From: an uncultured Eubacteriales bacterium
GTDB lineage: Bacteria; Bacillota; Clostridia; Oscillospirales; Oscillospiraceae
Assembly (NCBI GenBank): GCA_900550585.1
Contig: URST01000001.1
Coordinates: forward strand, 1 to 64,000
Length of the DNA: 64,000 nucleotides
Direction: 5' to 3'
Shown here: one piece after another, positions 51,665 to 60,800 of the stretch
How the letters are laid out: every line of letters starts with the position of its first letter
Numbering within the stretch: the first letter of the stretch is position 1
Made by a program: the position numbers and the translations under genes
Notes under the pieces: model-generated
What the model was told of the DNA's origin: nothing
What the model saw: the letters and a program-made list of their open reading frames with translations, nothing else
The model's database searches: none

Positions 51665-52999
51665 CTACAACATTTTTTCCTGTTCCCGCTGCTGGACAGG
51701 GGACAAAATACTGTCTATATTCTGCTTGACAGCATCGTATTCCCGAAGCTGCTTTTTCAGCTTGCCGTATTCGGAATACAGCCTGTCCTTTTCGGCAGCA
51801 AGCTGCTGGTAGTCTGCTTTGAGCTTGGCGGAATCAGGGAGCTTACCAGATACGCCTGCGGCTTTCAGTGCCTTTGCCGCTGCTTCAAAGAGGATGATTT
51901 CACTTTCATGCCCGCGCAGATATTTTTCTTTGTCACGGGATTTCTTGTATTCGTCATACAGCGGTTTCAGCTCTTTGTATGTGGTGATGTTCTTAATGAG
52001 CAATGCCATATCGGACAAACGGCTTTCCACCGTTTTGAGGGCTGCGGCGGTCTGTTCCTGCCCGTCCTGCAGCTCTGCGATTTTCTGCTGCAAATCCGTG
52101 TACCTGGCAATCCCGTTCTGATCGAGAAATACCATTGTCCGGGCTGCGCGTTTGAGGTTTTCAATCTTTGCCCAGCGCTCATAACCTGCCGACTGCTGCG
52201 CCTTAATACAGTTTTCAATATCTATGAGCAACGAAACGCCGGTGCGCTCCGGCTTCGGGGTTTTCAAAATGACCCTGCCATTGATGCGCTCGGCTAAGGC
52301 TTCCTCTGTGTAGGCTTCGCCAAGCGTTTTACAGCGAGTGAAGCGTTCCTGTCCGGGTGCGCGGAATGAGATATATTTGCCGCGCTTGATCTCATAGCCC
52401 TCAGCTTCCAGCCGCCGCAGCAGATCGTCAAGGTCTGCGGAGACAGGAATGAGCCGGTCAATGGCGATTTTCAGCTTTTGTTTGTAGCTTGTCCCTTTGC
52501 GCTGGGCATCCCATTCTGCATAATGCTTGCCGCGATCCGCGCCGGGGATCACAACGGACAATCCGTTTTCCTTGCACAGTTTGTCACTCGTTCTGCGGAT
52601 AAAGCCATAGCTTTTCCGATTGGAGATATACTTCTTATGCTCGGCAAAATCCACAGAACAGAAAATCAGGTGGTTATGCACATGGCCTTTGTCAATATGG
52701 GTGGTCAGCACATATTCATATTTACCTCCAAGGATGCTGTCGGCAAGCTGCCGCCCGATCTCGTGGGCTGCTTCCGGCGTAACCTCGCCCGGTTCAAATG
52801 CCTGTATCAGGTGATGGGCAAGGTTATTACCCTTATTCATTGCCCGCAGCCGCGTTTTCTCAAACTCAATGTCTGCGGTTTCCACCGCGCAGCCGAAAGA
52901 GGACACATACAGTTTATCGTCTGTCTTTACCGGATTGGTGATGTAGTCAAGGGCTTTCTTCAAGGTGCTTTTGATAGGATGGATCTTTGTGACAGCCAT
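51665..52999 (-). CDS. Relaxase/mobilisation nuclease, MobA/VirD2-like (444 aa)
   Basis: Nicks oriT and stays bound to the transferred strand. The N-terminal domain has a candidate catalytic Tyr19 ('ALDYITNP') and the metal-binding HUH-type motif 'HIDKGHVHNHLIF' (His101, 106, 108, 110). The C-terminal ~200 residues are a long coiled coil. This is the relaxase type of Tn1549-like elements. The start overlaps the end of mobC by 40 nt, so the two are translationally coupled; oriT-like module B lies upstream of mobC. Confidence 0.95.
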   Translation of the reverse strand: MAVTKIHPIKSTLKKALDYITNPVKTDDKLYVSSFGCAVETADIEFEKTRLRAMNKGNNLAHHLIQAFEPGEVTPEAAHEIGRQLADSILGGKYEYVLTTHIDKGHVHNHLIFCSVDFAEHKKYISNRKSYGFIRRTSDKLCKENGLSVVIPGADRGKHYAEWDAQRKGTSYKQKLKIAIDRLIPVSADLDDLLRRLEAEGYEIKRGKYISFRAPGQERFTRCKTLGEAYTEEALAERINGRVILKTPKPERTGVSLLIDIENCIKAQQSAGYERWAKIENLKRAARTMVFLDQNGIARYTDLQQKIAELQDGQEQTAAALKTVESRLSDMALLIKNITTYKELKPLYDEYKKSRDKEKYLRGHESEIILFEAAAKALKAAGVSGKLPDSAKLKADYQQLAAEKDRLYSEYGKLKKQLREYDAVKQNIDSILSPVQQREQEKML

Positions 53000-53289
53000 A
53001 TTTCATTCAGCACCCCCTTGATGTCCTCAATGTCCTGCGCATAGATTGTCCCCGTTGCATTGACACGTCGGGCAATCTGATTGATATTTGTGCCGATCTT
53101 TTGCAGCTCGGCAGTCATAGCCTTTATATCGCTGTAATCAATCTTGATAACATAGCCGTCAATGAGCATTTTGCGGGCATAGGTGGAGAAGCAGCGCGTC
53201 CCCATCTGCTGCATTTTCAGCTCAATCATTTCCCGTTCCTGCGCCGTCACCGGGACGCGAAGCACAATGTTCCGCACTCTGTTTGCCAT
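52960..53289 (-). CDS. mobC: MobC-like relaxosome accessory protein (109 aa)
   Basis: A small ribbon-helix-helix-like N-terminus ('RNIVLRVPVTAQEREMIELKMQQMG') is followed by the MobC pattern 'LQKIGTNINQIARRVNATGTIYAQDIEDI'. It helps the relaxase bind and open oriT. The start is ATG behind AAAGGA, with the inverted oriT-like module directly upstream. Confidence 0.93.
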   Translation of the reverse strand: MANRVRNIVLRVPVTAQEREMIELKMQQMGTRCFSTYARKMLIDGYVIKIDYSDIKAMTAELQKIGTNINQIARRVNATGTIYAQDIEDIKGVLNEIWLSQRSILSKAP

Positions 53290-53299
53290 TCGTTCACCG

Positions 53300-53410
53300 T
53301 CCTTTCGTATAAGGGTTTGGGACTATCCCAACAAGCAGACGCGCCGCCACCCGCCAGGACGGGCGGGGGCGTTTTTCGGGAGTGTGGCTACACTCCCTAT
53401 GCTTGCTGCG
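53300..53410 (-). promoter_or_regulatory. Probable oriT (module B), upstream of mobC
   Basis: On the minus strand: GCAGCAAGCATA, a near-palindrome (53378-53397, one mismatch from the perfect 20-bp palindrome of module A), a strong GC hairpin (about 53341-53370), TTGGGA-TAG-TCCCAA (53317-53331), then ACCCTTATA leading to GAAAGG. Inverted repeats immediately upstream of mobC-relaxase are the usual place for oriT. The nick site cannot be named from sequence. Confidence 0.72.
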
Positions 53411-53474
53411 GTATCTCTTTTCTTACTACTACTACGGTGAACACCCTGCATTTTTCCAAACTTATAAGAAAAAG

Positions 53475-53528
53475 TTCAAGAACAATTCACGCCGGATTCT
53501 TGAAAAACTGCGGATATTCGTATATAAT
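53475..53528 (+). promoter_or_regulatory. Promoter with operator-like inverted repeat
   Basis: TTGAAA (53500-53505), a 17-bp spacer and a perfect TATAAT (53523-53528), 40 nt before the HTH gene. TTCAAGAA (53475-53482) and TTCTTGAA (53497-53504) form an 8-bp inverted repeat overlapping the -35, a likely repressor site. Confidence 0.72.
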
Positions 53529-53567
53529 ATATTTTGTATTTTTATGTCTGTCAGAAAGGAGCGGCGT

Positions 53568-53771
53568 ATGAAAGGTTATCTCTCCATACGGGAAACTTCC
53601 TACAAATGGGGTATATCGGAGCGCCGCGTCAATCAGTATGTGGCACAGGGACGCATCCCCGGTGCAGAGCGGTTCGGGCGTTCATGGGCGATCCCCGATG
53701 ATGCAGTAAAGCCCACAGATCCCCGTAAACAAACGCCGCCGATATCCGGCACAAACAGTAAAACAAAATGA
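53568..53771 (+). CDS. Excisionase-like small HTH protein (67 aa)
   Basis: A winged-helix protein of the MerR/excisionase type: 'YLSIRETSYKWGISERRVNQYVAQGRIPGAERFGRSWAIPDDA' is the complete DNA-binding domain and the rest is a short basic tail. The start is ATG behind AAAGGAG. Being first behind the promoter and 24 nt ahead of the 7TM sensor gene, it may autoregulate the cargo operon through the 53475-53504 inverted repeat rather than act in excision. Confidence 0.85.
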   Translation: MKGYLSIRETSYKWGISERRVNQYVAQGRIPGAERFGRSWAIPDDAVKPTDPRKQTPPISGTNSKTK

Positions 53772-53795
53772 AACATTTTTGAAAGGAGGTCCCGC

Positions 53796-55433
53796 ATGAC
53801 GAAACAGAATCACAAAACAGGCTTTCTTGTAGCCGCAATGGTTTTCTCTGCGATCACCTTACGGGTTTTGGGAAAGTTTGATATCTTGATCGTTCCCGGA
53901 GGGATCGCCCGCTCGCTGATCTATATCGCCCTGTATATCGGATGGGGAATTTCCGTCAGTAAACGGATCATTCAGGTACAGGTGCGCCATTATCTGATTG
54001 CCGTTTCCGGCTTAATGGTTTTTTGGTTTGTTATCCGTTCAATGAAATACTATTTTATAACCGATATCGGAATAGCACGGCAACTATGGTATTGGTACTA
54101 CCTGCCAATGCTGTTTATCCCGCTGTTTTCTTTGTTTGTTGCCATCTCACTGGGCAAGCCCGAGAACGCAAGGCTGTCGAAAACGGCGCTGCTGTTATTA
54201 TATATTCCCACGGTTCTTTGTCTGCTGCTGGTGCTTACCAATGATCTTCATCAGCTTGTCTTTTCCTTCCCCGAAGGAGAGGTATGGACGGACAAAAACA
54301 ATGGATATACATTCGGATATTATATCGTACTCGGGTGGGAGATCCTTTGCGCTTTCGCGGCATTTGTCATCATGCTGATCAAGTGTCGGCTCTCATATAG
54401 GAAAAAATATCTGCCGTTTTTGCTGCTGGCATGTTCTATCGTATATGCCTTTATATATGTCAGCGGCGTGGAATGGATGCAGCTTATCGGCGGAGACATC
54501 GTTGCAGCGCAGTGCCTGATGTTCACCGGAATATTGGAAAGCTGTATTCAGTGCGGGCTTATCCAAACCAACACCGGCTATGAAGAACTGTTTATGGTCA
54601 GCAGGCTCGGCGCACAGATTACGGATCAGGGAAACACGGTCTGCCTTGCCAGCTCCAATGCCGGGGGGCTGACCGATGAGCAGAGAATGAGTGCCCAAAC
54701 GCATCCTGTTTTGGCGGATAAAACGACACTGATCAAAAGCAAACCGATTCGTTTCGGTCATGTGCTGTGGCAGGAGGACGTTTCAGAGCTTACAGAAGCC
54801 ATTGAGCAGATCGAAGAAAACTGCCGGGATCTTTCGGAGCGTAACCGCCTCCGTCAGGAAAATCTGGAAACGAAAAAGAAAGTCCTTTCCTTGCAGGAAA
54901 AGAACCGGGCAGCCGATGTGCTCAACCGGGAAACGGCTGGACAGATCAGCATGATTGAACATCTGCTGACACAGTATGATACGGAAAATGATGCGAAAAA
55001 ACGAGAAAAAAGTCTTGCAGGTGCAGCGGTTTTGGGTGCATACATAAAGCGCTACGGCAATCTTCTGCTTGTCAGCCATCGGGAAGAAACGGCGGATATT
55101 CGAGACCTGTCAAGATGCTTTGAGGATTCTTTTGTGAATCTGGAACTGCTGGATGTGAAATGCCTTTGTACGCTCCCTGCGGATGTTATCCTGGCGACAA
55201 AGGATATGCTTCGCATATACCGCACCTTTGAAACGATATTGGAGGACTGTCTGTTCGACCTTCACAGTGTGTGGGTCAATGCCCGTGAAAGAAAGGGACA
55301 GTTTCTTGTGTCCATTGACTTTGTCTGCGATACCGATTTATCCGGCCATAAGGCAGACGCAGATTTGTATTCCTGCGAGGACGGAACCTGCCGCTTTACC
55401 TTCCAATTGCAGAAAGGCGGTGAGGGCGCATGA
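53796..55433 (+). CDS. 7TM sensor with degenerate kinase-like C-terminus (545 aa)
   Basis: Residues 1-~250 hold seven or eight hydrophobic segments like the 7TM N-terminal domain of some clostridial histidine kinases. A coiled coil (~320-375) and a C-terminal region with 'GAYIKRYGNLLLVS' follow. The latter resembles part of a kinase core, and 'MLRIYRTFETILEDCLFD' sits where an ATP-binding N-box would be. No H-box histidine or Gly-rich ATP lid is visible. It therefore looks like a receptor that has lost, or never had, kinase activity and signals through the next protein. The stop overlaps the kinase start by 4 nt. Confidence 0.82.
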   Translation: MTKQNHKTGFLVAAMVFSAITLRVLGKFDILIVPGGIARSLIYIALYIGWGISVSKRIIQVQVRHYLIAVSGLMVFWFVIRSMKYYFITDIGIARQLWYWYYLPMLFIPLFSLFVAISLGKPENARLSKTALLLLYIPTVLCLLLVLTNDLHQLVFSFPEGEVWTDKNNGYTFGYYIVLGWEILCAFAAFVIMLIKCRLSYRKKYLPFLLLACSIVYAFIYVSGVEWMQLIGGDIVAAQCLMFTGILESCIQCGLIQTNTGYEELFMVSRLGAQITDQGNTVCLASSNAGGLTDEQRMSAQTHPVLADKTTLIKSKPIRFGHVLWQEDVSELTEAIEQIEENCRDLSERNRLRQENLETKKKVLSLQEKNRAADVLNRETAGQISMIEHLLTQYDTENDAKKREKSLAGAAVLGAYIKRYGNLLLVSHREETADIRDLSRCFEDSFVNLELLDVKCLCTLPADVILATKDMLRIYRTFETILEDCLFDLHSVWVNARERKGQFLVSIDFVCDTDLSGHKADADLYSCEDGTCRFTFQLQKGGEGA

Positions 55434-56437
55434 AAGCACGCAAAGCAATCGAAAAAATTAAAGCAAAACACGATCTGCGCAGTGCGGTAAAAGAAGCGTT
55501 GGACACCCTGCCCTCAGCCGTATGTTACTTCACGCCCGCAGGCACCGTCAAGCTGTGCAATACGGCGATGTATGAGCTTTACCGTAAAATCACGCAAAGC
55601 GACCTGCAAAGTCTTGCCGAGCTGAACGAAGCGCTGGAGGGCTGTGATAACACCACCGGCGTCATCCGGGACGGAAATGTATTCCTTTTCCCCGACGGAC
55701 ACGCATGGCAGTATTCCGCAGAGAAGATCACGACCGCGCAAGGCGAGGTTTATACCGAAGTCATATTCGATGATGTGACCGAACTGTACGAAAAACAGCA
55801 GGAACTGAAGTGCCAGTCACGGGAACTGAAAAAGATGTACCGTGAGCTGAAGGTCCTGTCGGACAATGTACTGGAAATGACAAGAGAACAGGAAATCCTG
55901 AACCTGAAAACGCGGCTGCACGATCAGATGAATATGGGAGTTGCCGCCATACGGCAGATTTTGCGGCAAAACACCACTTCCGAAGAAAACGCCGCCGCTG
56001 TCAGGCAGTTTCGCCGTGCCATTCAGGTATTGCGCGAGGAAAACGTCTATCCCCAGGACGATGTGTCGGAGTTTATCCGGGATGCAGAGGTTTCCGGCGT
56101 CCGTGTGGAAATAAACGGCGAGCTTCCGACGGAGGCGAAGCTGCTCAAAGCCCTTCTTGCGGTCATGCGGGAAGCCTGTATCAACGCCGCCCGTCATGCG
56201 GATGCAACGGCTATGTACGTGGTATCGGAGCAGACAGAAGCTGCCGTCACCTTGCATATCACCAACAACGGCAGACAGCCGGAGGGAGACATCACCCCCC
56301 GGGGCGGGCTTGTGTATCTGGAAAAACAGATCACGAGAGCAGGAGGCAGGATGGAGATACAGTCGCAGCCGGAATTTTTGCTGACGGTTACTTTGCCGGT
56401 TGGCGCAGAAAAACAGGAACAGGAGGTGCAGGTATGA
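55430..56437 (+). CDS. Soluble PAS histidine kinase, HisKA_3-like (335 aa)
   Basis: An N-terminal PAS-like domain (~20-120; 'LDTLPSAVCYFTPAGTVKLCNTAMYELY') and a coiled coil precede 'LKTRLHDQMNMG' with candidate phospho-acceptor His164. The ATP-binding domain has N-box 'AVMREACINAARHADATAMYV' (Glu249, Asn252), a G1-like 'ITNNGRQP' and 'RGGLVYLEKQITRAGG'. The G1 Asp is Asn, and the lid is short. There is no membrane segment, so it must get its signal from a partner, most likely the upstream 7TM protein. The stop overlaps the regulator start. Confidence 0.85.
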   Translation: MKARKAIEKIKAKHDLRSAVKEALDTLPSAVCYFTPAGTVKLCNTAMYELYRKITQSDLQSLAELNEALEGCDNTTGVIRDGNVFLFPDGHAWQYSAEKITTAQGEVYTEVIFDDVTELYEKQQELKCQSRELKKMYRELKVLSDNVLEMTREQEILNLKTRLHDQMNMGVAAIRQILRQNTTSEENAAAVRQFRRAIQVLREENVYPQDDVSEFIRDAEVSGVRVEINGELPTEAKLLKALLAVMREACINAARHADATAMYVVSEQTEAAVTLHITNNGRQPEGDITPRGGLVYLEKQITRAGGRMEIQSQPEFLLTVTLPVGAEKQEQEVQV

Positions 56438-57096
56438 CAAGGGTGCTTGTGGTAGACGACCAGCGTATCGCACGGGAATATATGGAGAATGTTGTGCGCG
56501 GCAGCGAAGGCTACGAACTGGTGGGCAGTCTCACAAAAGCGGATATGGCCGCTACCGTCTGTCGCCGAAGCGCAGTGGAACTGGTACTGATGGATGTCTG
56601 CACCCACGGCAGAATGGACGGCATCGAAGCCGCCGCCGAGCTGAGAGAGCAGTTCCCGAAGCTCAAAATCATTATCGTCACCTCCATGCCGGAAGAGAGC
56701 TTTATTAAGCGGGCAAAAGAGGTTGGAGCGGACAGCTTCTGGCACAAGGAAGTAAGCCCCGAGGAGCTGATCACCGTGATAGATGCCACCATGCAGGGCA
56801 AGCATATGTGGCCCGGCGAAACGCCCATTGTCAAGCTGGGCGTTACCACCAGCAAAGAGCTGACCGATGCACAGCTCAAGGTTTTACGGCTGGTCTGCGA
56901 GGGACTGGAATACAATGAGATCGCGCAGGAGTTGAACATCACAGTCAGAACCGTTAAATGGCACATTTCCAAGATTCTTGAGGAGACCGGTTTTTCCAAC
57001 AAGACCCAGCTTGCCATTGCTGTCACAGGCAAGCGTCTCATTATTCCAAAGCTGCTTGACAATACCGATGACGAGGACGATCTTCCCATCGCGTAA
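56434..57096 (+). CDS. Response regulator, NarL/LuxR family (220 aa)
   Basis: A receiver domain with acidic 'VVDDQ', phospho-acceptor Asp54 in 'VLMDVCTHGR', and a C-terminal LuxR-type HTH ('LTDAQLKVLRLVCEGLEYNEIAQELNITVRTVKWHISKILEETG'). It is the third gene of the coupled operon and is followed by a terminator. A promoter with a perfect -10 but a poor -35 (57209-57214) starts the next unit, as expected if this regulator activates the surface genes. Confidence 0.93.
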   Translation: MTRVLVVDDQRIAREYMENVVRGSEGYELVGSLTKADMAATVCRRSAVELVLMDVCTHGRMDGIEAAAELREQFPKLKIIIVTSMPEESFIKRAKEVGADSFWHKEVSPEELITVIDATMQGKHMWPGETPIVKLGVTTSKELTDAQLKVLRLVCEGLEYNEIAQELNITVRTVKWHISKILEETGFSNKTQLAIAVTGKRLIIPKLLDNTDDEDDLPIA

Positions 57097-57117
57097 AACA
57101 AACTGAATAGCCCGATA

Positions 57118-57152
57118 TACCCGATTTCCGATGCGAGACCGGGTATTTTTTT
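57118..57152 (+). terminator. Terminator after the cargo two-component system
   Basis: Stem TACCCG/CGGGTA (57118-57123 with 57140-57145) with seven T residues. Confidence 0.75.
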
Positions 57153-57208
57153 GAAAAAATTTCTGCAATACTGTACTTAGGGACGGTGTGTTTTGAAAAA
57201 CGATCCGG

Positions 57209-57214
57209 TATAAT
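57209..57214 (+). promoter_or_regulatory. Perfect -10 of the cargo surface operon
   Basis: TATAAT at 57209-57214 without a recognisable -35 at 16-18 bp (57186-57191 reads GTGTGT). This fits an activator-dependent promoter for the genes from 57296 on. Confidence 0.5.
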
Positions 57215-57295
57215 ATGGTTGAATATGGGGTTACTGCGCTTTTTTATGCCCAAATATCATCGGTGCGTAAAAAAGAGAACTTGGAGGTGAGGCAA

Positions 57296-57679
57296 ATGCG
57301 GAGAGTAGTGATCGATATGCAGAACGCCCTGTTTGCGGATGCGGTTGCCGAAGCCCTGCGCCGGTTTGATCCCGATTTTGATCCGGTGATGAGCGACAGT
57401 CCGGACAAAACGTTGTTTTTGTGCGATGCCGTGCTTGCGAATGTCCTGATTATGGAAGTTACAGCCTACACGCCGTGGAAGCTGGAGGAGCGGATGAAGA
57501 TCCGTGCCGAGCTGAAGAAAACCAACCCGGACTGCAAAATTGTACTGGTTGTGGACGAAAACACCGAAAAGAAGCTGGCGGACAAGGTGCGTCAGGCGAA
57601 GAAGGACGGGCTTATCGACAATTTCATCTACGGCTCTGTTTCTTCCACCTATCTTTCGGCGGTCATCGATGCTTTGTAA
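57296..57679 (+). CDS. Degenerate receiver-like protein (127 aa)
   Basis: The length and strand pattern resemble a single CheY-like receiver domain, but the key residues are changed. The early acidic pair is absent ('RRVVIDMQNA'), the phospho-acceptor position appears as Glu54 in 'NVLIMEVT', the Thr/Ser after strand 4 is replaced ('KIVLVVDEN'), and the conserved Lys is missing in 'NFIYGSV'. If the fold assignment is right, it cannot be phosphorylated normally and may act as a constitutive or protein-binding element. The start is ATG behind GGAGGTG. It is the first gene after the cargo promoter. Confidence 0.68.
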   Translation: MRRVVIDMQNALFADAVAEALRRFDPDFDPVMSDSPDKTLFLCDAVLANVLIMEVTAYTPWKLEERMKIRAELKKTNPDCKIVLVVDENTEKKLADKVRQAKKDGLIDNFIYGSVSSTYLSAVIDAL

Positions 57680-57846
57680 GGGGGACGGTGGTGATGGAAT
57701 GATATGAATGTATTATACGCAGCTTCGTTCTCTGAACGGATGGGCAATGGCGGACGCTCTCTTTGCCGTGTGGGAGAGCAGGTAAAACAATCCACACGGT
57801 CAGATCACCCGGCAAAATGCCGGAAAGAAACAAGGAGGAATTGCTT
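57680..57846 (+). other. Leader before the ICE surface protein
   Basis: It contains a hairpin CCGTGTGG/CCACACGG (57766-57773 with 57792-57799) and a smaller CCGGCA/TGCCGG one near 57806-57820, then AAGGAGGA. A 48-codon frame (57704-57850) has no ribosome binding site and is not called. The hairpins may set mRNA stability between the two genes. Confidence 0.5.
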
Positions 57847-60800
57847 ATGAAAGCAAAATTGAAACCGCATAAGCTGCTGAGCCTGCTCCTCGCCCTTGTG
57901 ATGGTGGTGGGAATGCTGCCCATGAGCCAGGTGGCGTATGCGGCGAGTGCTGTATCTAATCTAACTTGGGATGGGAATACAGCAAAATGGGATTCAGATG
58001 GAAGTGCCTCACAGTATAGGGTAACATTAAGTACATACCCAGGTGATACTGTCATAGCAAATAAAGTCGTTGATGTCACTTCTATTGACTATTCATCCTA
58101 TCTTCTTCCAGGTAACACCTATTACTTTCGTGTTGCGCCTATCGTAGGCTCTGAACAGCAAAGTTTTGTGAATGGGCCTACTAAAACAATCGATGGTTCA
58201 AGAGGAACTATATCTCCTATTACCATTGACTCAGTTAAAAAAACTGCAACATGGACATCTGTTACTGGTGCAGATGGTTACGATGTATGGGTGTTAAGGA
58301 ACGGTGCACAAATTGGTTTCGTCAGACAGACAACAGATACTTCGTTTGACTTTAGCAGTGATTATAAGGATACAGGTAACGGCGAATACTCTATTTATGT
58401 GAGAGCATATAAAATGAGTAGAGGCAATTACTTGGCAGAAGGAGAAAGCAGCAAGGTTACATTAAACGAATTGCCTGATACAGTTACAATTCATTTCGAT
58501 TCAAATGGCGGAACTGACACCATGGATGATGTAACAGTTGCATACGCAGCAAACTATACATTACCAGAATGCAGTTTTACTCCTCCTGCCAACATGGAGT
58601 TTTCTATTTGGGAGACACCTGGCGGTCAAATAACTGCAGGCAGTTCTACTAAATTCTTCGAAAATACAACTGTCAAAGCATTGTGGAAAGCAAAGACTTA
58701 TACTGTGACCTTTGATCCCGGCGAAGGTAGCGGAACATCATTTATAAGAAAAGTCAACGCGGGCGAAAAACTGTCGTTGCCCTCTTGCTCTTTTACCGCT
58801 CCTGAAAACAAGGTTTTTGACAAATGGGATATGGGCGAACCGAACGATAAGATAGATGTTTCCGGCGACATGACCGTTACTGCGCTTTGGAAAGATGCTG
58901 AAACCTATACCGTAACCGTCAACAACGATGGCAACGGCACAGCCTTTGCTTCTCCGACCTCCGGGCCGGACGGGACGGTTGTAACGCTTACAGCAACGCC
59001 TAAACCGGGCTATAAGTTCAAAGAATGGACACGTCAAGCGGGAATGTTGTCGGGAGGAACGAGCATTCCGAATGCCACATCTGCTACAACGACATTTACG
59101 ATTTCCGGGTATAACGTGGTGGTAACAGCGACCTTTGAGGAAGATGGTGCAACCACCCATACGGTAACCTTTGATCCGGGCGAAGGTAGCGGAACGCCGT
59201 TTACGGAAAGCGTCAATGCGGGCGAAAAACTTACGCTGCCCTCTTGCTCCTTTACCCCTCCGGAAAACAAGGTTTTTGACAAGTGGGATAAGGGCGAGCC
59301 AAACGAACAGATAGACGTTTCCGGCGACATGACGGTTACGGCTCTCTGGAAGGATGCCAGCGGATACACCGTGACTGTAAACAACGACGGAAACGGCACA
59401 GCCTTTGCTTCTCCGACCTCCGGGCCGGACGGGACGGTTGTAACGCTTACAGCAACGCCTAAACCGGGCTATAAGTTCAAAGAATGGACACGTCAAGCGG
59501 GAATGTTGTCGGGAGGAACGAGCATTCCGAATGCCACATCTGCTACAACGACATTTACGATTTCCGGGTATAACGTGGTGGTAACAGCGACCTTTGAGGA
59601 AGATGGTGCAACCACCCATACGGTAACCTTTGATCCGGGCGAAGGTAGCGGAACGCCGTTTACGGAAAGCGTCAATGCGGGCGAAAAACTTACGCTGCCC
59701 TCTTGCTCCTTTACCCCTCCGGAAAACAAGGTTTTTGACAAGTGGGATAAGGGCGAGCCGAGCGAACAAATAGACGTTTCCGGCAACATGACGGTTACGG
59801 CTCTCTGGAAAGATGCCACAAGTTATAGCGTGACTGTCAACAACGACGGGAACGGAACAGCCTCCGCATCTCCGACTTCCGGCCCGAGCGGAACGGTTGT
59901 AACGCTTACAGCAACGCCTAAACCGGGCTATAAGTTCAAGGAGTGGCATCGTAATGAAGGAATGTTTGCAGACGGGGCATTAGAAGTTCCGAATGCTACA
60001 TCTGCTACAACAACATTTACAATTGCCGGGTATAACGTGGTGGTAACAGCGATCTTTGAAGCAGAGGGTACGCATACCCACAGCTATGGCGGCGACTGGA
60101 AGTCCAATGCTGATAAGCACTGGCATGAATGCTCCTGCGGCGCAAAGGCTGAGGAAGCGGCTCATACCGCCAGCGAATGGATCACCGACACTCCGGCAAC
60201 GGCTACCACTGACGGTACAAAGCATAAGGAATGCACCGTTTGCCACCTTGTACTGGAAACCGGTACGATTCCTGCAACCGGCGGCGGTGAGCATACCCAC
60301 AGCTATGGCAGCGACTGGAAGTCCAATGCTGATAAGCACTGGCATGAATGCTCCTGCGGCGCAAAGGCTGAGGAAGCGGCTCATACCGCCAGCGAATGGA
60401 TCACCGACACTCCGGCAACGGCTACCACTGACGGTACAAAGCATAAGGAATGCACCGTTTGCCACCTTGTACTGGAAACCGGTACGATTCCTGCAACCGG
60501 CAGCGGCGAGCATACCCACAGCTACAGCTCTGATTGGAAATCTGATTCTATCAACCACTGGCATGAATGCTCCTGCGGCGTCAAGGACGATGTTGCAGCA
60601 CACAGCTTCAAGTGGGTGATAGATAAGGAAGCAACTGCAACCAAAAAGGGTTCCAAGCATGAGGAATGCAAATTCTGTGGCTATCAGCGTCCTGCTGTTG
60701 AGATCCCGGCTACCGGTTCCACAACCAAGCCGACCGATCCGACGGAAAGCAATCCGAACACCGGCGCTCTGGATGATGTACCTCAGACTGGCGACAACAG

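Noticed and set aside
53568..53771. The small HTH protein as the element's excisionase
   Set aside because: It is far from the expected integrase side and heads the cargo operon behind its own operator-like promoter, so a regulatory role is more likely.
57704..57850. A 48-codon frame ending in the start codon of the ICE surface protein
   Set aside because: It has no ribosome binding site, no conserved-looking sequence, and contains the next gene's ribosome binding site and two hairpins.
58698..60726. Tandem repeats considered as a CRISPR array
   Set aside because: Units are 459 and 219 bp, coding and in frame, with no short repeat-spacer pattern and no cas genes.
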